Positions 1-9,716 of a DNA stretch of 64,000 nucleotides are shown in pieces. Numbering within the stretch: position 1 is the stretch's first letter; each line of letters starts with the position of its first letter. The notes under the pieces were generated by a model, which was not told where the DNA came from, searched no databases, and worked only from the letters and a program-made list of their open reading frames with translations. Source of the stretch: JABDMH01 sp965223025 (GTDB lineage Bacteria > Bacteroidota > Bacteroidia > Chitinophagales > Saprospiraceae); the NCBI GenBank assembly GCA_965223025.1, contig CBDCVP010000023.1, positions 434,001 to 498,000 of the forward strand. Direction: 5' to 3'. Both the position numbers and the translations under genes were made by a program.

Positions 1-11
1 ATGGTTTTTTG

Positions 12-47
12 AAAAAGTACCAGCTCCTCAGTTGGTACTTTTTTTTT
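12..47 (+). terminator. Rho-independent terminator of an upstream gene
   Basis: An 11-bp perfect inverted repeat (AAAAAGTACCA at 12-22, TGGTACTTTTT at 33-43) with a 10-base loop runs into an unbroken T tract to 47. This is the classic hairpin plus U-tract layout. It probably ends transcription of a gene lying left of the window. Because the arms are A/T-flanked it could work in both directions, but nothing is visible on the other strand to use it. Confidence 0.75.
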
Positions 48-125
48 CTGTGCTATGATAAAATGTAGCAAGACTTATCTGTATTTTTGACAGGTTCCCG
101 ATACTCCACTACAATAACTTGTGAT

Positions 126-3100
126 ATGAGAATTCTTCTTTATCCCATTCTTCTGATATTGCTCTTTTCAGGCTGTAATGAACCGACAGATGGGCTTTTT
201 ACTCGTATGCCATCGGGGAAATCGGGCATAACTTTCAAGAATACATTGAAGGAATCCGATGCATTCAATGTAATGAAGTATGGATATTTCTATAACGGCG
301 GTGGTGTTGCCATTGGCGATGTGAACAACGATGGTTTGAGTGATATCTATTTTACTGGCAACCTTGTCGCCAGCCACTTGTATATTAACGAGGGCCAATG
401 GAAGTTTAAGAACATGGCAGCAGAAGCTGGCATCGAGGCAGCAGGATTGTGGAACACGGGGGTCAATATGATTGATATTAATGATGATGGCTGGCTCGAC
501 ATCTACATCTGTCGTTCAGCAGCGAAAGATCCTGATGCGCGGAGGAATTTGCTATTCATCAATAAAACATCAGAGGAAGGGAAAATAACCTTTGAGGAGC
601 AAGGGGCAGCTTATGGACTTAATGATCAAGGATACTCTACTCAATCTGCCTTCCTAGACTATGATCGAGATGGTGATCTGGACATGTATCTCCTGAATCA
701 TTCGGTCCAGGAATTTGCCAACTATACCAGTTATTTAAGGAGTCTGAAAGGACGAAGTAATGACGATTATGGAGACAAACTATATCGCAATGATGGAGGT
801 AAATTTACGGATGTCTCTAAAGAAGTGGGTATCAAGTCCAATGTCCTGGGATTCGGTCTTGGTGTGTCGATAGGAGATTTTAATCACGACACTTGGCCGG
901 ATATCTATGTGAGCAATGACTACAATGAGGAAGATTATCTCTACATCAATGATGGCAACGGAGCTTTTTCTGACCAATTGACCGAGCACTTGGATCACGC
1001 ATCACTTTTTTCAATGGGGTCAGATGCAGGAGATCTCAACAATGATGGAATGACCGATTTAGTAACACTCGATATGTTACCCACAAATAATTATCGCATC
1101 AAACTTACTTCCGGAGCTGATAATTTTGACAAGTATCAAGCACTACTTGAACAGGGATTTTACCGGCAAAGCATGCGCAACATGTTGCATTTGAGTCAGG
1201 GAGAAGCATTTGCCGAAGTGGGCCAGCTGGCAGGTGTTTCTAACACCGATTGGTCATGGTCAGCGTTGATCGCAGATTATGACCTGGATGGCTTGCAAGA
1301 TTTATTTGTAACCAATGGCTATCTGCGTGACTACACCAATATGGACTTTCTCACCTATGCTGTGGACATGAAAACAGAAAACCCTAATATGGGATCTGAT
1401 GAAGATATCCAGGAACTGTTGGAGCATATGCCCAAAATAGATGTACCTAATCAGATTTTTAAAAACCTGGACGGTGTCCAATTTGAGGATCTTAGCGATG
1501 AGTGGGGATTTACTAAAGTTGAACTTTCCAATGGAGCAGCCTATGGCGATCTCGATAATGACGGTGACCTAGATCTGGTGGTGAATAACATCAATGACTT
1601 TGCTGGCATTTATAGAAACAAGGCCATTGACAGGAATCTTGGACATTTTCTAGAAGTCAACCTGGAGACTGCTCATGGCAGTCCGATCGGTAGTAAAGTG
1701 GCCTTATTTGTGGATGGCATGCAGATGCAGCGAGAGTTGTTTGTCAGTCGCGGCTTTCAGTCATCAGTAGAACCTATCTTGCATTTTGGCTTGGGATCAA
1801 GCACTTTTGTCGACTCCATCTATGTCACTTGGCCCAATGGCATGCAAGAGAAGTTCCCAGCTACTGAGGTAAACAAAGGGCTGGCTTTAGAGCAAGGTGC
1901 AGGTACCACAGTGTCACCGAGAAATCTGCCCAAAGACCCACTCTTTGAGGAAGTAGACGTGGCATCATCATTCATCCACCAGGAAGATGACTTCAATGAT
2001 TTTCGACACCAATCGCTGCTGCCAAAATATTATTCCCGTAATGGACCGCCCTTGGCAACAGGAGATGTCAACGGCGATGGATTTGAGGATTTACTCTGTG
2101 GTGCCGCTGCAGGAAAAGAAGCTGCAGTATTGCTGGGAAACAGCCGTGGTTCATTTACACATAGTCAGCAGCCTGATCTGGGCAGTGATGCATCTTATGA
2201 AGACGTTGCGATGCTGCTTTTGGATATTGATGAGGACCAGCATTTGGATTTGTTGGTGGCCTCGGGAGGTAATCTGGCACCTGAGGGAAATCAGGTTTAC
2301 CACTTGCGAGCTTATCTCAATAATGGCTCCGGAAGATTTAATAAATCATCAACTTTTCCCAAAGTCTTATGTCATGCTAGTTGTCTGGCCGCTGGGGATT
2401 TTGATGGTGATGGTGACTTGGACGTCTTTCTTGGTAGTCAATATAAAGCCCTGCAGTATCCATTGGCGGGAAAGAGCTATCTATTGATAAATGAGGGGCG
2501 AGGTAGTTTTACGGCGAGTGATGATTTTCCGTTCGCCGATCGTCGCACAGCGGCAGCACAAACTGGAGATATTGATGGCGATGGCGCCGTCGATTTGGTC
2601 ATCGCCGGTGAATGGGAGCAGGTGGAAGTTTGGTCGATGAATGCTGCTAACTGGAATCTTACCTGTGCTGGACAAGGTCGTGGCTGGTACAGCGGTCTGC
2701 ATGTAGCCAACTTAGACAGTGACAAACAATTAGAAATCGTGGCGGGAAATTGGGGTTTAAACAGCCAGCTAAGTGCTTCACAGGAACAGCCGATGATGCT
2801 GTACTGGGGAGACTTTGACCAAAATAGTACGATCGATCCAATCATGAGTACCTATTCTGGTGATGATTCCTATCCTTTTGTGTCGCGTGATGATCTGTTG
2901 GGACAGTTGCCTGGCTTAAAGAAACTTTTCGTGACTTATCACGAATATGCCGAGTATACCATGAATAAGTTGTTAGAGAGTTTGCCTGGTCCCACCCGTG
3001 AAATGACCACCCATCTGGCCACCATCCTTTTGGACCTCGTTGGTGATTCATTGCGTATAGTCCCTTTACCCTTGCAGGCACAGGTTGCTCCGGTGTATGG

Positions 3101-3389
3101 GATCGCTGATATAGATTTCGATGACGACGAGGATCAAGATTTGATTTTGGTGGGAAACAGCATCTACAATCGAGTAAAAATTGGTGAGATCGATGCCAAT
3201 CATGGGGTGTTGTTGAAGAATGATGGAGATCTCTCTTTTCGCGCAGTCTCCAATCAGGTCAGCGGACTAAATCTCAAGGGAGATGTGCGCAGCGTCGTCA
3301 AGGTGATGGTAAATGAAGCTCCCCACATCATTTTTGGAGTCAGCAATGGACCGATGAAAAGCTATACATCAACACGTACATTGTATTAG
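126..3389 (+). CDS. FG-GAP/VCBS repeat lipoprotein with ASPIC/UnbV domain (CRTAC1-like)
   Basis: Predicted secreted lipoprotein of 1087 aa. I chose the ATG at 126 because it starts directly on a lipoprotein signal (MRILLYPILLILLFSGC, lipid-attachment Cys17); an upstream in-frame start at 87 would add a non-signal tail. At least eleven Asp-rich calcium-binding loops of FG-GAP/VCBS type are visible (for example DVNNDGLSD, DINDDGWLD, DYDRDGDLD, DLDNDGDLD, DIDGDGAVD). They indicate one or two integrin-alpha-like beta-propellers. An ASPIC/UnbV-like segment lies near residues 525-590 (GSPIGSKVALFVDG through VTWPNGM). Such proteins are common in Bacteroidota and usually have unknown roles in surface binding or carbohydrate recognition. 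The gene is followed after about 50 bp by an RraA-like gene on the same strand. No enzymatic residue set is recognisable, so the function is unassigned. Confidence 0.85.
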   Translation: MRILLYPILLILLFSGCNEPTDGLFTRMPSGKSGITFKNTLKESDAFNVMKYGYFYNGGGVAIGDVNNDGLSDIYFTGNLVASHLYINEGQWKFKNMAAEAGIEAAGLWNTGVNMIDINDDGWLDIYICRSAAKDPDARRNLLFINKTSEEGKITFEEQGAAYGLNDQGYSTQSAFLDYDRDGDLDMYLLNHSVQEFANYTSYLRSLKGRSNDDYGDKLYRNDGGKFTDVSKEVGIKSNVLGFGLGVSIGDFNHDTWPDIYVSNDYNEEDYLYINDGNGAFSDQLTEHLDHASLFSMGSDAGDLNNDGMTDLVTLDMLPTNNYRIKLTSGADNFDKYQALLEQGFYRQSMRNMLHLSQGEAFAEVGQLAGVSNTDWSWSALIADYDLDGLQDLFVTNGYLRDYTNMDFLTYAVDMKTENPNMGSDEDIQELLEHMPKIDVPNQIFKNLDGVQFEDLSDEWGFTKVELSNGAAYGDLDNDGDLDLVVNNINDFAGIYRNKAIDRNLGHFLEVNLETAHGSPIGSKVALFVDGMQMQRELFVSRGFQSSVEPILHFGLGSSTFVDSIYVTWPNGMQEKFPATEVNKGLALEQGAGTTVSPRNLPKDPLFEEVDVASSFIHQEDDFNDFRHQSLLPKYYSRNGPPLATGDVNGDGFEDLLCGAAAGKEAAVLLGNSRGSFTHSQQPDLGSDASYEDVAMLLLDIDEDQHLDLLVASGGNLAPEGNQVYHLRAYLNNGSGRFNKSSTFPKVLCHASCLAAGDFDGDGDLDVFLGSQYKALQYPLAGKSYLLINEGRGSFTASDDFPFADRRTAAAQTGDIDGDGAVDLVIAGEWEQVEVWSMNAANWNLTCAGQGRGWYSGLHVANLDSDKQLEIVAGNWGLNSQLSASQEQPMMLYWGDFDQNSTIDPIMSTYSGDDSYPFVSRDDLLGQLPGLKKLFVTYHEYAEYTMNKLLESLPGPTREMTTHLATILLDLVGDSLRIVPLPLQAQVAPVYGIADIDFDDDEDQDLILVGNSIYNRVKIGEIDANHGVLLKNDGDLSFRAVSNQVSGLNLKGDVRSVVKVMVNEAPHIIFGVSNGPMKSYTSTRTLY

Positions 3390-3438
3390 GTCCGATAGCA
3401 ATTTTTTAGAAGCAAAACAGGTGACAAAAGGCAGGCGG

Positions 3439-4125
3439 ATGCAGGACTTTAACTGGAGCAATGATCAAGAGCTGTTTGATATGATGCGGCAGCATCTGTT
3501 TACAGCAGTGGTGGGGGATGTGATGGACCAATCTGGGTTGCTGCATCAGTTCTTACCGCATGAAATCAAACCCCTCCATGAGGATATGGTGGTGGTGGGT
3601 AGAGCTATGCCCGTGCTGCACGAAGATCTACATGTGGGCTCTATCCATAGGGTACCAGAAAAGCCCTTCGGTCTGATGCTGGAAGCTTTAGATGACCTAA
3701 AGGCGCACGAAGTATATCTCGCTTCGGGAGCATCACAGGGATATGCCCTATGGGGTGAGTTGATGAGTGCAAGAGCGATGAACTTAGGGGCTGCCGGCGT
3801 GGTCATGAATGGTCATAGCCGCGATACAGAGGGAATTATGTCATTGAATTTTCCCACTTTCTCAACCGGTCGTTATGCTCAAGACCAAGGACCACGGGGT
3901 ACAGTGTTGGATTTTCGCTTGCCTATCAAGATTGCCAAGGTCGAGATTGCTCCAGGCGACATCGTCTTCGGAGATATCGATGGCGTTTGCGTGATACCTG
4001 CACCCCATGAAAAGGATATCGTGCAGAAGGCAATGGAAAAGGCCACAGGTGAGAAACTGGTTTTGAAGGCCATCCAAGGTGGTATGAGTGCTGTGGAAGC
4101 CTTTAAGACTTATGGTATTATGTAA
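3439..4125 (+). CDS. RraA family protein, probable oxo-acid aldolase
   Basis: A 228-aa protein of the RraA/HMG aldolase fold (formerly annotated dimethylmenaquinone methyltransferase). The family includes metal-dependent 4-hydroxy-4-methyl-2-oxoglutarate/oxaloacetate aldolases and the RNase E regulator RraA. The C-terminal half shows the family signature: a GxxxRD element (NGHSRD), then PTFSTGR, then PGDIVFGDIDGVCVIP. The Arg-Asp pair is the usual Mg/substrate site. I prefer the ATG at 3439, which has an AGGCAGG stretch just upstream; a GTG at 3421 is an alternative. It lies 25 bp upstream of an SDR dehydrogenase on the same strand, so a two-gene aldolase/dehydrogenase unit acting on a sugar acid is plausible. 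An RNase regulatory role is less likely in this setting. Confidence 0.8.
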   Translation: MQDFNWSNDQELFDMMRQHLFTAVVGDVMDQSGLLHQFLPHEIKPLHEDMVVVGRAMPVLHEDLHVGSIHRVPEKPFGLMLEALDDLKAHEVYLASGASQGYALWGELMSARAMNLGAAGVVMNGHSRDTEGIMSLNFPTFSTGRYAQDQGPRGTVLDFRLPIKIAKVEIAPGDIVFGDIDGVCVIPAPHEKDIVQKAMEKATGEKLVLKAIQGGMSAVEAFKTYGIM

Positions 4126-4150
4126 ATGTGATCAACGCTAAAGCAGATCT

Positions 4151-4945
4151 ATGAAACCTAACCTCGATTTCAGAAACAGAACCATTTTGGTGACTGGTGG
4201 TGCCGGTATCGGAGTGGGTGGTGGTGTGTGTGCCGCCCTGCATCAATTGGGTGCCCAGTTGATCATCAATGATGTAGATCAGAAAGCTCTGGAGAAGACC
4301 AACGATTTATATCCTGATGCATTCACAGTCCAGGCAGATGTGAATGACCCCAGGGCTGTCCAGGGCATGTTTGAAACCATTGCTACCGAAGTAGGTGTGA
4401 TCGATGGATTGGTGAACAGTGCTGGTGTGGGGCTCAGTAAACCGGTACATCACGTGAAGGAGGAGGAGTTTGATCGCATCTATGGCATCGATGTAAAAGC
4501 GGTATGGCGCATGTCAAAAGCATTTGTAAATCAGTGTCTCCAAGCTGATCAGATTGGCCATATTGTCAATATCTCCTCGGTTCATGCTCATTCCACCCAA
4601 GCTGGATATTCCATTTACTCAAGTGCTAAACATGCCATTGTAGGTCTGACTCGGGGTATGGCATGTGATCTCGGTCCTTTGGGTATCCGTGTCAATGCGG
4701 TGGCACCTGGTTATGTCCATGCTGCTCAAAATTATGATTTGATTAAAACCTGGTCTGACGACCCCGAACAATGGGTGCGCAATTTCGTCGATAAACAGCA
4801 GTTGCTCAACGATATGATCGCACCGACCGACATAGGTTATACGGTAGCATTTCTATTGTCTGATTTAGCAAAATCCATCACCGGCCAGAACCTATATGTA
4901 GATGCAGGTACGACTTGCCTGATGTTTAATCGGGACTTCACCTAG
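4151..4945 (+). CDS. SDR family NAD(P)-dependent oxidoreductase
   Basis: A classical short-chain dehydrogenase of 264 aa, the usual family length. The glycine-rich cofactor loop TGGAGIGVGGG lies at residues 15-25, the NSAG motif at 89-92, the catalytic Ser in ISS at 141-143, and YSSAK gives Tyr156-x3-Lys160. An Asp at the end of beta-2 (INDVD) suggests NAD rather than NADP preference. The C-terminal ITGQNLYVDAGTT is typical for sugar and hydroxy-acid dehydrogenases of this superfamily. It follows the RraA-like gene by 25 bp and converges on the MFS gene with an 8-bp 3' overlap. The substrate cannot be deduced; a sugar or sugar-acid alcohol is inferred from context. Confidence 0.9.
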   Translation: MKPNLDFRNRTILVTGGAGIGVGGGVCAALHQLGAQLIINDVDQKALEKTNDLYPDAFTVQADVNDPRAVQGMFETIATEVGVIDGLVNSAGVGLSKPVHHVKEEEFDRIYGIDVKAVWRMSKAFVNQCLQADQIGHIVNISSVHAHSTQAGYSIYSSAKHAIVGLTRGMACDLGPLGIRVNAVAPGYVHAAQNYDLIKTWSDDPEQWVRNFVDKQQLLNDMIAPTDIGYTVAFLLSDLAKSITGQNLYVDAGTTCLMFNRDFT

Positions 4946-6293
4946 CTTTACGACCAGAGGTCTCTGAGGGCTGCCATCCAGGGCCTGTTAAGGGATTGAG
5001 TCCTTTCAACTGCAAAATGTGCCTTTGCGGTTGTATAAGTAAGATTACTACCAATGATAGTAGGGTGATCACACCAAGGGCGAAGAACACTTGGGAAAAA
5101 TTGAGAAAGCCTTTCAAAGGACCTAGGAGGGCGGCACCTGACGAAAGTCCAAGATTGGCTACCGCCATGTAGAGGGCGAATTGGGTTGCTCCGATCGGCT
5201 TCCAACAAAACGACATGGCCAAGGCAAATAGGGCAATAAGGATCAAGGTGCGTATGGTGTAAATGGTCACCGTATAGGTCTGAATGACCCAATCTTGCTG
5301 CCATAGGGGTTCGATAAAACCCATCACAACCACGACGATAAAATAGCAGCCCAAAAAAATTTTAATGCTGAAAATGCGGCCGACACGTTCTATGGCCATA
5401 CCACCCAGAATCATCCCGGTGAGTCCACCGAAGATACCAGCGGTCGCGGCAAGGTTAGAAAAACCAGTATCCGTCCAGGCAAGATCTTGTACAGTCAGCA
5501 CGGGCATGATAGCATCAAAAAGCCCGTACGTAATGCCATGGATATATCCGAAGAGAAGCAGTAATAAACTGGAAGGCAGAGTGATGGCTTTCCACAAACT
5601 TGAAAATATCTGAGACCAACTGTGTAGTTGTACTCGTTTCCCGTACTGTGATATAGTACCTTGCATCCAAGGCAATATTTTTTCGCCAGCTCGCTCTCTA
5701 AGCAACAATGGAAATAAGCTAAAACTCAGCACAAAAAAGGCGATCGCAAAAAAGGTAGCGGCCATCCCCCAGGCATTCAGTAGGTGACTTGCTATTGCGG
5801 CTGTCACTGCCGACCCGACCACCTTCCCACCCCACATAAAGCCATTGGCCTTTGGTTGCTCCTCTTTTAAAAGTACTTCGATAGCCATTCCATCAACAGC
5901 CACATCCAATATGGCGGTAAAGGCACTGGCGATTACAGCGAACAGGGTGAGGGTGACGAGTCGATGCAGTGGATCCGGAACCATCGCCATGCCCAGATAC
6001 CCGAGCATGGCACCACTGATGCCGACTAAAATCCAGGGACGCCTGCGACCCATAGGCAGATAGCTGAACCTATCCATCATGGGGGCACTGATAAATTTTA
6101 GTGACCAAGGTAACAGACTGGCCCCTATAAAGGCCCCTACAGCTGCAGGTGAAACACCCTGGGCCGCGAGATAAGCGGGTATCGCTACATTCATTAATCC
6201 CAACTGAATGCCCTGCGCAAAATAGAGGGCGGTAACGGTGAGGAAACGCAACATTCGATGCTCCGTCAGCACAGGTAAATTCGACATGGTCAC
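4938..6293 (-). CDS. MFS transporter
   Basis: Integral membrane protein of 451 aa with about twelve hydrophobic segments. The loop after TM2 reads FSYLPMGRRRPWILVG, an MFS-type cytoplasmic loop. The pattern resembles the PAT/AmpG-like branch (peptidoglycan fragment or acetyl-CoA type permeases), but substrate assignment from this is weak. Its 3' end overlaps the SDR gene by 8 bp in a convergent arrangement. It starts 165 bp from the PSD1 gene on the other strand, so that stretch must hold divergent promoters. Because no SusC/SusD system is visible in the window, this is the most likely importer for sugars or sugar acids in the neighbourhood (inference). Confidence 0.85.
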   Translation of the reverse strand: MTMSNLPVLTEHRMLRFLTVTALYFAQGIQLGLMNVAIPAYLAAQGVSPAAVGAFIGASLLPWSLKFISAPMMDRFSYLPMGRRRPWILVGISGAMLGYLGMAMVPDPLHRLVTLTLFAVIASAFTAILDVAVDGMAIEVLLKEEQPKANGFMWGGKVVGSAVTAAIASHLLNAWGMAATFFAIAFFVLSFSLFPLLLRERAGEKILPWMQGTISQYGKRVQLHSWSQIFSSLWKAITLPSSLLLLLFGYIHGITYGLFDAIMPVLTVQDLAWTDTGFSNLAATAGIFGGLTGMILGGMAIERVGRIFSIKIFLGCYFIVVVVMGFIEPLWQQDWVIQTYTVTIYTIRTLILIALFALAMSFCWKPIGATQFALYMAVANLGLSSGAALLGPLKGFLNFSQVFFALGVITLLSLVVILLIQPQRHILQLKGLNPLTGPGWQPSETSGRKAR

Positions 6294-6458
6294 TGCATTG
6301 TTGAGTTTTGTAGATTCAGGCTTTCCAAGATAGGAAGTTTCTTACATCAGTTGCTGATCATATGGAGCTGGTGTGTACCCTCAATGTGCGATCGAGTATG
6401 ACGGTCAATCGTCATTGATTTCCCCCTTTTATCCTCGGTTGTGTATTTTTATAGCTAT

Positions 6459-9400
6459 ATGAGTACAAATGCAGGTGGTGCTTTAATCTCCAAGCAGGTC
6501 ATTTTTTGGTACCTGATGCTCTTGGGAATTTGGAGTTGCCGGGAAGAGCTTCCCCGAAATTGGACCAGTATGACTAAGGACCTGCCTGCTAAGATCTCCT
6601 ACAATTTTCATGTGAAGCCCATTTTATCTGATCGATGTTTTGCTTGTCACGGTCCAGATGAAGACAAACGTGAAGCAGATTTGAGACTCGATGATCCAGC
6701 CTCAGCCTTTTCAGCTCTGGTAGAGCACCCCGGCAAGGTAGCGATCTATCCCGGCAGTCTAGACAGGAGTGAAGTATACCATCGACTGACGACCACCGAT
6801 CCTGAACTAGTGATGCCCCCAGCGTCCTTTAAGGTGAAGATAGAAGAACGCGAAAAAGCTATTTTGGCCAAGTGGATACTTCAAGGAGCTAACTATGAGG
6901 ACCACTGGTCTTTCCAGCCATTGCAACCTGTCTCGGTACCTCGAGTCAATAGCGAGAGCAATTGGGCAATCAACGAAATTGATCGATTTATTCTGGCAAA
7001 AATGGAAGAGCATGATCTACAGCCATCTCCTCAGGCAGATCGTGAGACCCTGGTTCGACGGTTGAGTTTTGATTTGACAGGATTGCCACCACGATCTTCG
7101 CCTATCGCACCCGAGCTTTCTCCAGAAGACCAGGATGCTTATGAGAACTATGTAGATCAGCTCCTTGCAGATCCCGCCTATGGCGAGCGTATGGCTGCTC
7201 ACTGGATGGACGTAGCGAGATATGCCGACAGCGATGGCTATCTCGATGACAAGCATCGCGAGTTCTCTCCTTGGCGAGATTGGGTGATCCATTCATTTAA
7301 CGCGAATATGCCATACGATGAGTTTGTCACCTGGCAGATAGCTGGTGATCTACTGCCGAATCCTAGTCAACATCAAATCCTAGCTACCGCATTTAATCGG
7401 TTGCATAAGAAAAACTCAGAGGCAGGCATTGTTTTCGAAGAGTACCGTGTGGAATATGTGGCCGATCGCACCCACACCTTGGGAAAGGCTTTTTTGGGCC
7501 TTTCAGTTGAATGTGCAAGATGTCATGACCATAAGTATGATCCTATTTCACAGGAAGATTATTACCGATTGTTTGGTTTTTTTAACAGCACTCATGAGAT
7601 TGGTACACCAGTCTATGGTCCCGATCAAACTCCCGGTCCGGCTCTTTTGCTGACTACTGGTGAGCAAGAGAAAATGATAGATTTTATCGATCGGAAAATC
7701 GAGGAACAAGGTGTGGATTTAGAGATGGCAAAATTGGAAGCGAATGACCAATTTCACTCGTGGAAGACAAATCTGGGTAGTTCTCCCGATCATCTCTTAG
7801 CATCAAGGACATCTGCTCGAGTGGCCCTTCATGATTTCGACCATTTGATGAAAACGGGAGATAAAACCTATACATCGAGAAATCTTGCTGACCACACGAA
7901 AAAAGCCACCCTGACAGAGCCCTTACTTAAGAAAGGGGTGAAGGGCGATGGCTTCTTTGTGACAGACTATAATACCATCACACTTGGTGAGAAGGTGGGA
8001 TGGTTTGATCGGACAGACCCATTCTCAGTTGAACTATGGCTTTATCCGGAACACACCTATAACGACGTTGGTATCTTCAATCATTGTGAGGACATTCGGC
8101 TGGGATATAAGGGATTCTCATTGCATCTTGAAAGGAATAAGCTGCGCTTTATCATGGCCCATTCGTGGCCCCAAAATGCATTGGAAGTGGTGAGCTTGGA
8201 TTCACTCCCAGTACAAAAATGGACACATGTTGCTGTGACGTACGATGGAAGTAGCCAAGCTAAAGGCATACGTCTTTACATGAATGGTCGAGAAGTGGAA
8301 AGAGAAAATAGAGCAGATAATTTGTACAAGGGAATTTTATTTGAGCCCAATATTCACACCTATGGGTTTAGTGGATTTCGATTGGGGTATAGAGACAAGA
8401 TTATTACTTTCAAGGATGGAGGTGTTGATGAACTTCAGATTTTTTCTTCAGAGCTAAGTCCCTTAGAGATACTGTATGGCTTTGATCCGGAAAAGGCTAA
8501 GGATCAGTTTTATACGAATGTGGAAGATGCCAAAGGGCATTTTGTAGACCGAGTGGATTCAGCAGTAAACGAGAGACGAGACAGACTCCGAGCGTCGAGG
8601 GTGGAGCTAAATAATCTGGTCAATGAAATTGATGAGATCATGGTGTTGGGAGACCTGCCCCAGCCTCGCCCTACATATGTCTTGGAGCGTGGCCTTTATG
8701 ATGCACCTGGCAAGCGGGTGGAACCAGGAACTCCCGACGCGATTCATACTTATGCTCCGGAGTATCCAAGGAATAGATTGGGATTAACACAGTGGTTGTT
8801 TGATAGGAAGAATCCGCTGACCGCCCGTGTTTTTGTAAATCGAATCTGGCAAATGCATTTTGGTGTCGGCTTGGTGAAGACCTCCGATGATTTTGGTGCT
8901 CAGGGATCCTTACCCACACATCCGAAGCTGCTAGACTGGTTAGCCAACTGGTTTGTCGAAAGCGATTGGGATATTAAGGCATTGCATCGGCTCATAGTAT
9001 GTTCAGCCACGTATAGGCAATCATCGAAAGTGTCCGAGCGACATCTCCGATCTGATCCGGAAAACATGTGGTTGGCTCGTGCTCCCAGTCCCAGACTTGA
9101 TGCCGAGATGATCAGGGATCAGGCATTGGCCCTTAGTGGCCTGCTGGTCGATACTGTGGGAGGTCCAAGCGTGTATCCATATCAGCCAGCCGGCCTCTGG
9201 GATGAACTGAGTAACAAATCGTGGCGCTATCCGTATCTGCAGAAACCAGGACCGGGTCTGTATCGGCGCAGCCTTTACTCCGTGTATAAACGTACCGCTC
9301 CACCACCTTCTATGCTGATTTTTGATGTACCTGATCGAAGCACTTGTACTGTGAAGCGTACGACAACGAGCACCCCTTTGCAAGCCCTGGTTCTGCTCAA

Positions 9401-9716
9401 TGATCCTCAGTTTGTCGAAGCATCCCGGGCGTTGGCGGCGAACATACTGGCTAATCATTCATCCGCTCAAGATCTCGTCAGAGCGACCTTCTTCTACATC
9501 CTCGGAAGAGTGCCCACTCAAATGGAGCTCGCTTCGCTCCTGGACTTTTACCAAAGTGAAAGAGATCGCTTGCAAAAAGACAGCAAATCTGCTCTCGCAT
9601 ATTTATCCGTTGGCGAACACACTGTCGAGTATCCGACCGACGCTGCGGCCCTGGCCGCATTATCATTGACCGCCAGCAGCATTTTCAACACAGTTGAAGC
9701 ACAAACAAGGAGGTGA
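6459..9716 (+). CDS. PSD1 / planctomycete cytochrome C domain protein (DUF1549-LamG-DUF1553), copy 1
   Basis: Large extracytoplasmic protein of 1085 aa. The start at 6459 gives a short N-region plus a hydrophobic stretch ending at Cys27, a loose lipobox (WSC). A c-type heme motif CFACHG begins at Cys60 inside the planctomycete cytochrome C domain (PVKPILSDRC-type context, then a RLD repeat). Next come the PSCyt2/DUF1549 region with WMDVARYADSDGY, a concanavalin-like LamG domain in the middle, and DUF1553/PSD1 at the C-terminus (NRLGLTQWLFD, NRIWQMHFG, TPLQALVLLNDPQFVE). The family is abundant in Planctomycetes and Verrucomicrobia and is thought to act in periplasmic redox or polysaccharide metabolism; no activity is established. 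Two paralogues lie in this window and both are directly followed by a DUF1501 gene. This one is followed by the tandem repeat array instead. Confidence 0.88.
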   Translation: MSTNAGGALISKQVIFWYLMLLGIWSCREELPRNWTSMTKDLPAKISYNFHVKPILSDRCFACHGPDEDKREADLRLDDPASAFSALVEHPGKVAIYPGSLDRSEVYHRLTTTDPELVMPPASFKVKIEEREKAILAKWILQGANYEDHWSFQPLQPVSVPRVNSESNWAINEIDRFILAKMEEHDLQPSPQADRETLVRRLSFDLTGLPPRSSPIAPELSPEDQDAYENYVDQLLADPAYGERMAAHWMDVARYADSDGYLDDKHREFSPWRDWVIHSFNANMPYDEFVTWQIAGDLLPNPSQHQILATAFNRLHKKNSEAGIVFEEYRVEYVADRTHTLGKAFLGLSVECARCHDHKYDPISQEDYYRLFGFFNSTHEIGTPVYGPDQTPGPALLLTTGEQEKMIDFIDRKIEEQGVDLEMAKLEANDQFHSWKTNLGSSPDHLLASRTSARVALHDFDHLMKTGDKTYTSRNLADHTKKATLTEPLLKKGVKGDGFFVTDYNTITLGEKVGWFDRTDPFSVELWLYPEHTYNDVGIFNHCEDIRLGYKGFSLHLERNKLRFIMAHSWPQNALEVVSLDSLPVQKWTHVAVTYDGSSQAKGIRLYMNGREVERENRADNLYKGILFEPNIHTYGFSGFRLGYRDKIITFKDGGVDELQIFSSELSPLEILYGFDPEKAKDQFYTNVEDAKGHFVDRVDSAVNERRDRLRASRVELNNLVNEIDEIMVLGDLPQPRPTYVLERGLYDAPGKRVEPGTPDAIHTYAPEYPRNRLGLTQWLFDRKNPLTARVFVNRIWQMHFGVGLVKTSDDFGAQGSLPTHPKLLDWLANWFVESDWDIKALHRLIVCSATYRQSSKVSERHLRSDPENMWLARAPSPRLDAEMIRDQALALSGLLVDTVGGPSVYPYQPAGLWDELSNKSWRYPYLQKPGPGLYRRSLYSVYKRTAPPPSMLIFDVPDRSTCTVKRTTTSTPLQALVLLNDPQFVEASRALAANILANHSSAQDLVRATFFYILGRVPTQMELASLLDFYQSERDRLQKDSKSALAYLSVGEHTVEYPTDAAALAALSLTASSIFNTVEAQTRR